Below the pieces are notes generated by a model. It saw only the letters and a list, made by a program, of their open reading frames with translations. It was not told the origin of the DNA and did not search any database. A stretch of 64,000 bases of DNA. Source: Gracilibacillus halotolerans. GTDB taxonomy: Bacteria; Bacillota; Bacilli; Bacillales; Amphibacillaceae. A program made the translations under genes and the position numbers. Of the stretch, positions 15,640 to 23,987 are shown one piece after another (positions within the stretch are counted from its first letter, which is position 1; the number at the start of each line of letters is the position of its first letter). The stretch is taken from assembly GCF_014206945.1 (NCBI RefSeq), contig NZ_JACHON010000005.1, positions 62,001 to 126,000 of the forward strand. Reading direction: 5' to 3'.

Positions 15640-18207
15640 TTATTCCCCCTGAATCGTCTGTTGTTTTAAATCGTTAAACATTTCTATATAGAGATGCTTG
15701 CATTGTTCATACTCTTTGTTTTCAATGAACTCAATACAAGGTTGAATATATTGGTGCATCATTGTTTCGCAAATCTCTCCATATCGTTCACTTTGTTTAA
15801 TAAACGATACGATTGCCGGTGCTTCTTCATAATATTGTTCAATCAACGGCACACCATCTACTTCCGCTCGTAACCAATTGTCTCGGTAAACTCTCAACGT
15901 TTCCAGCTCATAGCAATCGTCTGGTAAACCGTAATATTCACAAGCTACCGTTGATAAGAAACACCAACGGCTACTTTTCTCCTTACGAGGAGGTGTTTCC
16001 GTATGCGTGTAATCACGCGTACGTTGTGTTGTTGTATGTGTTGTCTGTTTATTGGAACGGCGACAATCCAAGCAACGTTTCGGATAATTATAGCCACGCT
16101 TATCATAAAACTCCTTGTCACGATATGTAAGCGAAAAATGCGTACCACAATCGTTACAGTGAATATGTTTAAACGTACTATTGTAATGAGCGTTACAATC
16201 TTTACAATGCTCAAAACCTTTCTTCATGTTTTTCACATGCTTTTCAAAGTTTGTAAAGATCATTTCCTTTCCACATCGGGTACACCCATATTCCTCACCT
16301 TTATAAAGACAACTGCGACAAATCCCCTTCGTTAACTGCCACTTTTGGTGACTTTGCCCACAAATAGAACAGTCTTGCAAACTCTTTTTCGACTCACCAA
16401 TCATCTTAAACCGGCTCGGAAAAATATCATTCGCTATCTCATCTTGTTTAATCAATCGCCCAGAATCAAGATCTCGATAATAACGATTCATTACCTGTAT
16501 CCAATCCGCTGTACTTAGACGTTTCGCTTCGGTAGCATGTGGTTGTCCTTTTTGGAATGTCTGATAAAAGGCTTCCTTCACTTTATAAGGTAAATTACTC
16601 CAAATATAACGCCATTGTCCCTTCGGTGTGTTTTCTGCTCGTTCTTCCTGACCATATGTATACGGAAAATCCATCGACTTAATATTATCTGCATTCGTTT
16701 CTCCACCTGTTTGACTGTAAGGTGACTTACCAAGGAAGAGAATACTGAACAGCAACGTCGCCACCGCAAAATATTCGTTACCAAACGTTCGTAGAAATTG
16801 CGGAAAATTTTTTCCTTGTATTTCCGGAGCCGTGTAGTTATCCGTTCCAACTGGGCAAGGAAACCCTTCTACCTGATAACTATCCACGTCTACTAAATAG
16901 ACCTCTTCTGGAGAAACTACTAATATATTAAATGGATTGATATCCCCTAGAATAATATTTCTCTTATGTAAGTAATCAACCTTGTCCAAAATAGTTAAAC
17001 TCAGCTTAACAAGGTCTTTCCTCGTCCAATTCGGATGTCGATTTTCAAAGACTTTTTTCGGAATAAATAAAAAGTGCTTCAGTTCTTTCCCAGCAGCTTT
17101 CGGCATTGTGTAGCCAATAAACTCATCATTTTCATTATAAAGAATGTCAATTGGGTAACAAATTCCTTCTTTTCGAATTGGTTTGCTAACCATCAATTTC
17201 AATTTTTCATATTTCTCTACCGTTACTTTTTCTTTTTTATAAATTTTCGCGACTACTTGTTGATCATCTGTCGCATAAACATTTCCTTCTCCGCCACTGC
17301 CTAGCTCTTTCCGAAGATGTACCCTCTCGTTGCTGCCTGTTCGAACATAGTTTCCCTCTTCGGCTACCTTTGTTACACGCATCGACTGATTCGACACCGC
17401 AGTGATTTCTGTTGCTAACTTAAATTTATCTACTTTATATGTATCTTTCTTTTCGTGATGTTGAGGTGGCTGTTGATTTGGAACGGTTTCTCCTTCCGCT
17501 CTCACTCTTTGAAAAAATCCAAAGCGATCAACTTTTTGAACGAATGCTCTTTTGCCTCGTACCGACTTAGATTCATTCAATTGTAAAATATCCTGTCCAA
17601 GATTTATATCATTTGTAATCAGAAGGACTGCATGTGTCACTCTTAATCTGGTAATTTGCATCGTAAACACATTATCTGCAAAATTATCTAATGATTTATC
17701 ACCAAAAATATCAAGATAACTATTTCTCTGTAATTTGACTAAATACTTTAGCGCCTTCTCTGCCAGCTTCGCTAAATCTGGATTTTTCTTATTGTTATAA
17801 TGCTTATTCAACTCTTCATACACACGATACGGTAAAATGAGTTTCTTAGTATGTTTCTCTAAATAAAAGTTAAGACGTTTTAAAAACGCTTCACTACTTG
17901 GTTGAAGTAATGCACTAGTATCAATAAAAATTACTTCACTTTGACGGATAACAAAATCCATATATTCGAGTGACTTTTTATCTTTTTCGTTCAATTCTTC
18001 TTCGTATTGCTCTTTTTTAACGTGCTCTTCTTTCGGTGTTGTCGCTTTCTTTGTTTGCATCGCATGCTGAAACTGCGTTAACTCCTCTTCCGACAATTCC
18101 GTATCAGACTTCCATTCTTTCTGGATACCGGCACGGTTTAGTTGATGTATTAACTGATCCAAGGGAAGGTTAAGCTGTTCCGCAAGATATTGTACCGTAA
18201 GACTCAT
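15640..18207 (-). CDS. PIN-domain / protein kinase / zinc-ribbon fusion protein
   Basis: An 855-residue multidomain protein, first gene of the operon. Residues 1-50 resemble the small helical domain at the N-terminus of translation factor IF-2. Residues about 90-235 form a PIN-like nuclease domain with Asp96 (FIDTSAL), Glu131/132, Asp178 and Asp200 (ITNDINLG). Residues about 298-580 are a protein kinase with Gly loop LGSGGEGNVY, Lys321, the catalytic GDINPFN (Asp422, Asn427) and VDVDS (Asp440/442) in place of DFG. Six CxxC pairs from 613 to 715 indicate three zinc ribbons. The tail starts CFLSTVACEYYG, like the CFIA-type domain at the end of some signalling proteins. With the VWA and PP2C genes it makes a TerY-type triad. 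All PIN acidic residues and the kinase core look intact. Confidence 0.88.
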   Translation of the reverse strand: MSLTVQYLAEQLNLPLDQLIHQLNRAGIQKEWKSDTELSEEELTQFQHAMQTKKATTPKEEHVKKEQYEEELNEKDKKSLEYMDFVIRQSEVIFIDTSALLQPSSEAFLKRLNFYLEKHTKKLILPYRVYEELNKHYNNKKNPDLAKLAEKALKYLVKLQRNSYLDIFGDKSLDNFADNVFTMQITRLRVTHAVLLITNDINLGQDILQLNESKSVRGKRAFVQKVDRFGFFQRVRAEGETVPNQQPPQHHEKKDTYKVDKFKLATEITAVSNQSMRVTKVAEEGNYVRTGSNERVHLRKELGSGGEGNVYATDDQQVVAKIYKKEKVTVEKYEKLKLMVSKPIRKEGICYPIDILYNENDEFIGYTMPKAAGKELKHFLFIPKKVFENRHPNWTRKDLVKLSLTILDKVDYLHKRNIILGDINPFNILVVSPEEVYLVDVDSYQVEGFPCPVGTDNYTAPEIQGKNFPQFLRTFGNEYFAVATLLFSILFLGKSPYSQTGGETNADNIKSMDFPYTYGQEERAENTPKGQWRYIWSNLPYKVKEAFYQTFQKGQPHATEAKRLSTADWIQVMNRYYRDLDSGRLIKQDEIANDIFPSRFKMIGESKKSLQDCSICGQSHQKWQLTKGICRSCLYKGEEYGCTRCGKEMIFTNFEKHVKNMKKGFEHCKDCNAHYNSTFKHIHCNDCGTHFSLTYRDKEFYDKRGYNYPKRCLDCRRSNKQTTHTTTQRTRDYTHTETPPRKEKSSRWCFLSTVACEYYGLPDDCYELETLRVYRDNWLRAEVDGVPLIEQYYEEAPAIVSFIKQSERYGEICETMMHQYIQPCIEFIENKEYEQCKHLYIEMFNDLKQQTIQGE

Positions 18208-18245
18208 TCAAGCATCCCCTTATTTACTGATTGAAATAACCCTGT

Positions 18246-18274
18246 TTGGTTTGTATATAGGTATAAGAAACCAA
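18246..18274. promoter_or_regulatory. Inverted repeat upstream of the TerY/kinase operon
   Basis: TTGGTTT (18246-18252) and AAACCAA (18268-18274), perfect 7-bp arms separated by 15 bp. It lies 38 bp upstream of the kinase start codon. It could be an operator or a weak leader hairpin. The rest of the 297-bp divergent region to the MHYT gene shows no convincing promoter pair. Confidence 0.35.
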
Positions 18275-18504
18275 GCATTAAGACTTAATACCTTTTATAA
18301 TACCATAATCCATCCGTTATGTAGGGAGAAAAATACGTTTTTCGACATAAAAGCACAATCTCTCACTCTATTGATTTCCTAATATTCTCATTAGTAATAT
18401 TTCGATTAGGTACTTTACACTAGGTTCAATCGAGGATATAGTTATAGTAATGAATCAAAAGTATTAGTATCACAAATTACATCTACTCCAATAGGAAAGC
18501 GGAA

Positions 18505-20535
18505 GTGAAAACATTGTATCTAGAAGGAAGTTATAATTATTATATTGTAGCACTCTCTTTTGTTATCGCCGTCTTGGCCTCATATATCGCATTAAATATG
18601 GCATCCAGGATTTCTTTTACATATGGAAACAATAAATACTTCTGGATACTTGCTGGTTCTGTTGTAATGGGAAGTGGAGTTTGGTCGATGCATTTTATCG
18701 GAATGCTCGCGTTTCATATCGATGCACCGATGGATTATAATGCGTGGCTTACCTTCGCGTCTCTACTTGCTAGTATTGGCGCATCCTTTATTGCATTTTT
18801 GGTAACGTTACCTAGAAAAACGAATAGGTATTCCATTATCGTTGGCGGATTTTTCATGGCGAGTGGGATTATTGCGATGCATTACATCGGTATGGAAGCA
18901 ATGATTATGCCCGTAGAAGTGAGTTACGATAAATTTTTACTCATCCTATCTATCGTCATTGCATTCATCGCTTCTTATGCCGCTTTAATTTTATTTCTAT
19001 ATTTTCGTAATAAGACTACCTCTTCTTGGACCAAATGGTTGTCGGCTCTGTTGATGGGGTTAGCAGTTTGTGGTATGCATTACACTGGAATGAATGCCGC
19101 TAAATTTCGGTTAACGTCTGAAATTACCGACCAAAGCTTTCCCGTAGATTCCTTTCTATTATATGGCGTTACTATTTCCACCTTTATTATATTTTTTATC
19201 ACTTGGATTGCCGTAAACTATGACCGGCAAATCCTCGAGAGAATGGCTTATGAAGATATTTTGACTGGATTACAGAACCGGAATGAAATGAATCGTTTCT
19301 TTAAAAAACAACCGAAACATTCAGAAATAGCAGTATTATATATTGACCTTGATCAATTCAAAGCGATTAATGATACATTAGGGCATCATGTAGGTGATAA
19401 ACTCGTACAAGAAGTTGCACATCGCCTACGACCATTCATAAAGAAATCTCAGAAAGTTTATCGTATCGGTGGAGATGAGTTTCTCGTAATACAGGAACAT
19501 GGTAAAGAAGAGGATGCTATTCAACTAGCTGAACAAATTCTTAAACAAATGAGGAAGCCTTTTTACATAGACGAGAATGAATTTTTTATTACAGCTAGTA
19601 TAGGAATAAGTAACAACGAGGCAAATCAACAGCACTTCGCTCCTCTTAAGGCAGCCGATACAGCGATGTACAAAGCAAAAAACAAAGGAAAAAATCGTTA
19701 CTGTGTGTACAATGAAGAAATGGACAAAGAAGAAATGCGTAAAATGGAATTAGAAAAAGATATACAGACCGCTCTTTATAAGGACGAACTATATCTTTTC
19801 TATCAACCAAAATGGTGTATGAAATCAAACAGCCTGTATGGATTGGAAGCATTACTTCGCTGGAAGCATCCTAAGCTAGGCAACATTCCACCAAGTGAAT
19901 TTATACCGCTTGCAGAGGAAACAGGAGCAATTATCCCAATCACTCGCTGGGTAATGGAGCAAGCGTGTCTACTGTCAAAATCATGGCAGGCAAAAGGTAG
20001 AATTTACCCTACTTCTATTAATCTGTCGAAGCAGCTTTTCCATCTAGATAATCTTCCAGAACGTATAGAGCAGATGTTAGAAAGACTCGATTTCGATTCC
20101 AGTCTACTTGAGTTAGAAATTACGGAGTCAATGGTTTTACATGACGTTGATGATGTAATTGCTCAACTGGAAGACATACGTAAACTAGGTGTGAAAGTAT
20201 CCATGGACGACTTTGGAACAGGATATTCCTCAATTGGATTACTTGATCTTATTCCGATTGATACATTGAAATTAGACAGGCTTTTCACAAATGATCTAGA
20301 AAAACCAACGAAACAAGCAATCATTAAATCAATTATTTTATTATCCGAAAGCCTAGAATTAGATGTGATTGCCGAAGGAATTGAGAGCCAGGAACAAGCA
20401 GACTTACTCGATAACTTAGGTTGTCATTTAATGCAGGGCTATTATTATGGTAAACCTATGAGCGAAGAACAACTAGAAGAATGGTATCAGCTTCACTGCA
20501 AACAACTAACAGAAATAAATGAGGCAACCCTTTAA
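18505..20535 (+). CDS. MHYT-GGDEF-EAL bifunctional c-di-GMP enzyme
   Basis: Membrane protein of 676 residues. The N-terminal seven-helix MHYT sensor (about 8-245) has three copies of its motif: [19 protein letters not shown] and CGMHYTGMN, thought to bind metal and sense a gas or redox signal. A GGDEF domain follows with an intact RIGGDEF (Gly322-Phe326) but no RxxD inhibitory site. An EAL domain follows that, with the Glu at 448 ([11 protein letters not shown]), DDFGTGYSS and VIAEGIES, all needed for phosphodiesterase activity. Both synthesis and hydrolysis of c-di-GMP are therefore possible; in similar proteins one usually dominates. The GTG start has AGGAAAG upstream. Single gene with its own terminator. 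Confidence 0.94.
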   Translation: MKTLYLEGSYNYYIVALSFVIAVLASYIALNMASRISFTYGNNKYFWILAGSVVMGSGVWSMHFIGMLAFHIDAPMDYNAWLTFASLLASIGASFIAFLVTLPRKTNRYSIIVGGFFMASGIIAMHYIGMEAMIMPVEVSYDKFLLILSIVIAFIASYAALILFLYFRNKTTSSWTKWLSALLMGLAVCGMHYTGMNAAKFRLTSEITDQSFPVDSFLLYGVTISTFIIFFITWIAVNYDRQILERMAYEDILTGLQNRNEMNRFFKKQPKHSEIAVLYIDLDQFKAINDTLGHHVGDKLVQEVAHRLRPFIKKSQKVYRIGGDEFLVIQEHGKEEDAIQLAEQILKQMRKPFYIDENEFFITASIGISNNEANQQHFAPLKAADTAMYKAKNKGKNRYCVYNEEMDKEEMRKMELEKDIQTALYKDELYLFYQPKWCMKSNSLYGLEALLRWKHPKLGNIPPSEFIPLAEETGAIIPITRWVMEQACLLSKSWQAKGRIYPTSINLSKQLFHLDNLPERIEQMLERLDFDSSLLELEITESMVLHDVDDVIAQLEDIRKLGVKVSMDDFGTGYSSIGLLDLIPIDTLKLDRLFTNDLEKPTKQAIIKSIILLSESLELDVIAEGIESQEQADLLDNLGCHLMQGYYYGKPMSEEQLEEWYQLHCKQLTEINEATL

Positions 20536-20555
20536 TAACGTTGGGTTGCCTTTTT
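20523..20555 (+). terminator. Terminator of the MHYT-GGDEF-EAL gene
   Basis: Perfect 8-bp stem GGCAACCC / GGGTTGCC with a 12-nt loop overlapping the stop codon, followed by TTTTT. On the other strand it could also serve the convergent sigma-factor gene. Confidence 0.85.
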
Positions 20556-20556
20556 A

Positions 20557-21060
20557 TTATCTATGATTCAATTCTTCTGTGATGTTCCAATTCTTTTTCA
20601 GTTTCTTCCGTGCATCTCTTCCCCAGCATTTCACCGCATTCTCACTAACACCATACTTTTCCGCTATCTCTCGCGCACTGTAACCGCCTATTAAAAATTC
20701 ATTCACCCATATCCATTGTTTCTCTGTTAACATTTTTCGAATCGTATGTAACCATTCATTTTCCACAGCATAATCATCATTCCTGACAAAATCTTCACGC
20801 TTTACTGTTTCTAAAAAGGCTTGCTGTTGAGCGATTCTTCTACTATTTGAGTCTAGTAAGCGTAGCATTTCACGTCGTACACATAAATAAGCATAGCTAG
20901 AAAAAGAAGCACGATCCTCATCCCAATTTTCCCAAGCTTGCCATAAACCAATCATCCCTAATTGAAAAAATTCACCCTCCAAATCTCGTATACCATATCT
21001 ACGTATAAAGTAATAAATGTATGGCTTGTACTGATCAACAACTTCTTCAAATGTCTCCAT
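20557..21060 (-). CDS. Sigma-70 family RNA polymerase sigma factor (small, SigH/ECF-like)
   Basis: Protein of 167 residues with sigma region 2 near 5-75 (ending SSYAYLCVRREMLRLLDSN) and region 4 at about 110-160, where LIGGYSAREIAEKYGVSENA followed by VKCWGRDARKK is a clear helix-turn-helix. It has no region 1.1 or 3, so it is an alternative factor resembling short SigH/ComX-type or ECF proteins. No anti-sigma gene is adjacent. Its promoter fits sigma-A (boxes at 21112-21140), and AGGAG stands six bases before the ATG. The 5' untranslated region holds a perfect 12-bp palindrome. Its regulon is unknown; the next gene upstream, a wall-anchored xylanase read in the same direction, ends at a strong terminator. 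Confidence 0.88.
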   Translation of the reverse strand: METFEEVVDQYKPYIYYFIRRYGIRDLEGEFFQLGMIGLWQAWENWDEDRASFSSYAYLCVRREMLRLLDSNSRRIAQQQAFLETVKREDFVRNDDYAVENEWLHTIRKMLTEKQWIWVNEFLIGGYSAREIAEKYGVSENAVKCWGRDARKKLKKNWNITEELNHR

Positions 21061-21076
21061 GTTCGTCTCCTGGTGA

Positions 21077-21088
21077 GAAGACGTCTTC
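21077..21088. promoter_or_regulatory. Perfect palindrome in the sigma-factor leader
   Basis: GAAGACGTCTTC, a 12-bp perfect palindrome between the -10 box and the ribosome site of the sigma-factor gene. Its place would suit a repressor operator; nothing identifies the protein. Confidence 0.4.
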
Positions 21089-21111
21089 CCTTTGAATTCC
21101 GCGGTACTGTT

Positions 21112-21140
21112 ATCGTATATAGAAAGAAAATAAATGTCAT
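21112..21140 (-). promoter_or_regulatory. Sigma-A-like promoter of the sigma-factor gene
   Basis: Minus-strand ATGACA (21135-21140) and TACGAT (21112-21117) with a 17-bp spacer, about 50 bp before the start codon. One mismatch in the -35 box and two in the -10 box. Confidence 0.5.
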
Positions 21141-21270
21141 TTGCCTGAAGTTGTTTAGGGGGGTGTGATTTTTAACTATTTACACATGAAAACTCAAAAT
21201 TCTGACGGGAAAAATTAACTTTCTTACCTTTCTTGAGAGTTTGATAAACTTTTTTCAATCTAATTGGGAC

Positions 21271-21412
21271 AATATTGGATTGTGCTGGTCTAACATTAGA
21301 TTCTAGTACCTGAATATCTGATTTTTTCATTTAACATTAGATTCTCACACCTCAACAACTGATTTTCTCATTTAACATTAGATTCTGACACCCCAACATT
21401 AGATTTACTCCC
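21271..21412. repeat. Intergenic 20/21-bp repeat array C (AACATNNGATTC family)
   Basis: Seven units, each starting AACATTAGATTCT, AATATCTGATTTT, AACAACTGATTTT or a close variant, with unit lengths 21, 21, 20, 21, 20, 21 and a partial unit. The orientation is the same as in arrays A, B and D. It lies between the sigma-factor promoter region and the xylanase terminator. The flanking 21141-21270 holds nothing else I recognise. Confidence 0.85.
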
Positions 21413-21425
21413 TTATATAAAAAAA

Positions 21426-21458
21426 GGATTACATTCTTATCAATCAAGAACGTAATCC
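21426..21458 (-). terminator. Terminator of the xylanase gene
   Basis: Stem GGATTAC-TTCTT / AAGAA-GTAATCC with one internal mismatch and a 7-nt loop, 10 nt past the stop codon. On the minus strand it is followed by TTTTTTTATATAA, a strong intrinsic terminator. Confidence 0.88.
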
Positions 21459-21468
21459 CGTTATATTT

Positions 21469-23712
21469 TTATGATTTGCTATTTTTCATTCTAGTTCTCG
21501 TAAAAATAATTAACCCTATTAATAGTGACGCAAGCCCGATAAATAGGAGACTTCTTGCATCAATAAATGACCCTGTATTCGGTAGTATCTTGTCGCCAGA
21601 TGCCACTACTTCATCGTCTGTTGTATCCTTATTTTCTGCCGAATTTTTACCTTCTGCCGGGTCTTCGCCTTCTGCTGGGTCTTCTCCTTCTACTGGGTCT
21701 TCACCTTCTGCTGGGTCTTCACCTTCTGCTGGATCCTCGCCTTCTGCTGGACCTTCGCCTTCTGCTGGGTTCTCGCCTTCTGCTGGACCTTCACCTTCTG
21801 CTGGACCTTCACCTTCTGCTGGGTCTTCACCTTCTGCTGGGTCTTCTCCTTCTGCTGGATCTTCACCTTCTGCTAGGTCTTCGCCTTCTGCTGGGTCTTC
21901 TCCCTCTATAGGATTTTCATCTTCTACAGGTTCCTCGTCATCAATTGGCTCTTCACTTTCCATTCCTTCCGGCCAATTTACGAGAAGTTCATCCGGCTCA
22001 CCGTTCGCTCCAACTTTCTCTACCTTAATCCAATTAATTGAGAAGGCATTACCACCTCCACCCCCACGGATTGCAATATTACCAATAAGCCCGTCTGCAG
22101 GTTCGGAACCATCTAATGTAATTTCACTAGTTAACGTATAACTCCCCATATTCACCATACCACTGTTAAAATAAGCAGGAATTTGCGTAGCGACTTCATC
22201 AGCAGCATACGGGAAATCATTCACCAATGCTCCATCCGCACACGTATAACCACCATTAGAATTATCATGAATCCAACGGACACGAATAGAAGTTGTACCT
22301 TTTGCTGTGTAGTTAAAACTTAGACGGTATGTCGCATCTTTTTCAGGAATAAATGCTACCGTATCCTCTTCACCTGCTGTCGACCATGGCCATTCTGTGG
22401 CATCATTACCTAAAATTATATTTGCTCCAGACCAGCTATCGCCTTTACTTGTATCATAAACATAAACTCCATCGATTGGCGCTATTTCTTCCTCATCATC
22501 AGGATTCATATAATCATGTTCAGCTAAAAACTCTTCTGGATATAAAATACCTATTAACGCTTTTTTAGCATTTCCATCATAATCATAAGGCATGGCAAAT
22601 TCGCCACCCTTCCAACCTGTCTCTACATCTCTCACGCCCGCCAGTTTAACAGCTTCAATTACCTTTGGATTATCCGTAGTATTCGCAGGACCGGCTGCAT
22701 AATTTCGATAAACTTGGAACAATTCAGCATATTTCATACCTTGATTGTTTTCATTTTCCACGGTCAATTCACCTGGTGGTAATGCAATATCCATTTCTGT
22801 TATATGAATCTTCACCCCAGGCAAAGTTGCAAATAACTTTATATTTTCCTCCACATTTTTTACATCAGTGGCCAAATTGTAATGCCCTTGCATGCCAATT
22901 ACTTCAATCAGAGGCTTGCCATTTGGACGAACACCTGCATAACGCTCATTAATATCTTTTACCATTTCATAGACAACTTGTGCCTTGCTAGGTGAATCGA
23001 GGCCAAAATCATTGTAAATAAGTTGAACATCCCATCCGTTACTGTCAACGACCTCGGCAGCTTTCAAGAAGGCTTGTTCCACCCATTCCCAACCAAGTGC
23101 CATATACCAACCTTCGCCTTTCGCTAAAGAAGCTCTCCAATCATTAGGATCAGCATTGCCTATTGCCTCATTAACCACATCAACACCTTGAATCTGGCTC
23201 CCATAATAGCCAAGCACATTTTCAATATGTGTATGAAGATTCTCGAGTGCAACTTCTCTATCGAATTCACCAGGCTGACCATATCTTGCTGGAGGAGCGT
23301 CCCACATCCAAGTTGGTGTTTGTGAATGCCATGCTAAAGTATGTCCATAAAAAAGGATATCTGGATTTCTATCTGAATATGTCTTCATAGCCTGGTCTGC
23401 ACTGTCAAAAGTAAATATACCTTTTTCTCTTTGCGTATTCTCCGGTTTCATCTCGTTTCCTGGAGTGTAGGAAGCATAATTATAAATTAAACCGTCTATC
23501 TCCCCTCTTCCAAAAATACCGAAAGAAAAGTAATCTTTATAGACATCTTTTAATGCTGGATAATGTTCGTATGTTAGTCCTGTTGGAGGTAATTCATTGG
23601 AGGTAGCTTCGTCTGCTAGTATGATTGGATGATTAAATGTAGGTAAGAATAATAGAAGAACTATGGTAAACAATAAAGTAGCTTTTTTAAACTCAACTTG
23701 TATTTTATACAT
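21469..23712 (-). CDS. Cell-wall-anchored GH10 endo-1,4-beta-xylanase
   Basis: Extracellular xylan-degrading enzyme of 747 residues. After a signal peptide (about 1-34) comes a glycoside hydrolase family 10 barrel (about 45-400) with acid/base Glu182 in DVVNEAIGN and nucleophile Glu306 in HITEMDIALP, plus the substrate-site WHSQTPTWMW. Residues about 425-600 form a beta-rich module, probably carbohydrate-binding. From about 605 to 700 there is an acidic spacer of hexapeptide repeats (EGEDPA), then LPNTG (710-714), a hydrophobic helix and a basic tail, the sorting signal for housekeeping sortase A. GGAGG lies ten bases before the ATG. A cre-like site upstream suggests glucose repression. Released xylo-oligosaccharides could be imported by the ABC systems at the left of the window; this is inferred. 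Confidence 0.95.
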   Translation of the reverse strand: MYKIQVEFKKATLLFTIVLLLFLPTFNHPIILADEATSNELPPTGLTYEHYPALKDVYKDYFSFGIFGRGEIDGLIYNYASYTPGNEMKPENTQREKGIFTFDSADQAMKTYSDRNPDILFYGHTLAWHSQTPTWMWDAPPARYGQPGEFDREVALENLHTHIENVLGYYGSQIQGVDVVNEAIGNADPNDWRASLAKGEGWYMALGWEWVEQAFLKAAEVVDSNGWDVQLIYNDFGLDSPSKAQVVYEMVKDINERYAGVRPNGKPLIEVIGMQGHYNLATDVKNVEENIKLFATLPGVKIHITEMDIALPPGELTVENENNQGMKYAELFQVYRNYAAGPANTTDNPKVIEAVKLAGVRDVETGWKGGEFAMPYDYDGNAKKALIGILYPEEFLAEHDYMNPDDEEEIAPIDGVYVYDTSKGDSWSGANIILGNDATEWPWSTAGEEDTVAFIPEKDATYRLSFNYTAKGTTSIRVRWIHDNSNGGYTCADGALVNDFPYAADEVATQIPAYFNSGMVNMGSYTLTSEITLDGSEPADGLIGNIAIRGGGGGNAFSINWIKVEKVGANGEPDELLVNWPEGMESEEPIDDEEPVEDENPIEGEDPAEGEDLAEGEDPAEGEDPAEGEDPAEGEGPAEGEGPAEGENPAEGEGPAEGEDPAEGEDPAEGEDPVEGEDPAEGEDPAEGKNSAENKDTTDDEVVASGDKILPNTGSFIDARSLLFIGLASLLIGLIIFTRTRMKNSKS
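21650..21905 (-). repeat. 18-bp coding repeats in the xylanase spacer
   Basis: About fourteen tandem copies of an 18-bp unit encoding Glu-Gly-Glu-(Asp/Gly/Asn)-Pro-Ala, giving a rigid acidic stalk between the enzyme and the wall anchor. Copies differ by few bases, so length variation between strains is likely. Confidence 0.85.
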
Positions 23713-23809
23713 TAAAATTTTTCCTCCAAATTATTTATTTGATTATGAGCTGCTTACATCTTTTACCTAAGCGTCATTCATCTTACAAAAAATCACCTCC
23801 TACAATTAA

Positions 23810-23823
23810 GTGAAACGCTTACA
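23810..23823. promoter_or_regulatory. Candidate cre (CcpA) site upstream of the xylanase gene
   Basis: GTGAAACGCTTACA matches TGNAANCGNWWNCA except at the first two positions and shares the AAACGCTT core with the two other sites in this window. It lies about 100 bp before the xylanase start codon. Confidence 0.45.
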
Positions 23824-23954
23824 TTTTTTATTCTTATATAACTAGTATGTTAGTAATGGTGTGACTAGCAATCATTATATCTTTCGATTCTTTCCTAGTC
23901 AACGGGCCAAAATGCTCGAATTCCGTCTACTTTTAATTAATACTGTCTAAAAAA

Positions 23955-23980
23955 GGAGAAGCCACTATTTCAGCTTCTCC
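23955..23980 (-). terminator. Terminator of the OmpA-domain lipoprotein gene
   Basis: Perfect 8-bp stem GGAGAAGC / GCTTCTCC with a 10-nt loop just after the stop codon, followed on the minus strand by TTTTTTAGA. Confidence 0.85.
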
Positions 23981-23987
23981 CTTCTAA

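Noticed and set aside
21476-22141. Plus-strand Ser/Pro-rich frame over the xylanase 3' end
   Set aside because: It is the antisense of the EGEDPA repeat and the binding module of the xylanase; the xylanase frame has signal, catalytic and anchor motifs.
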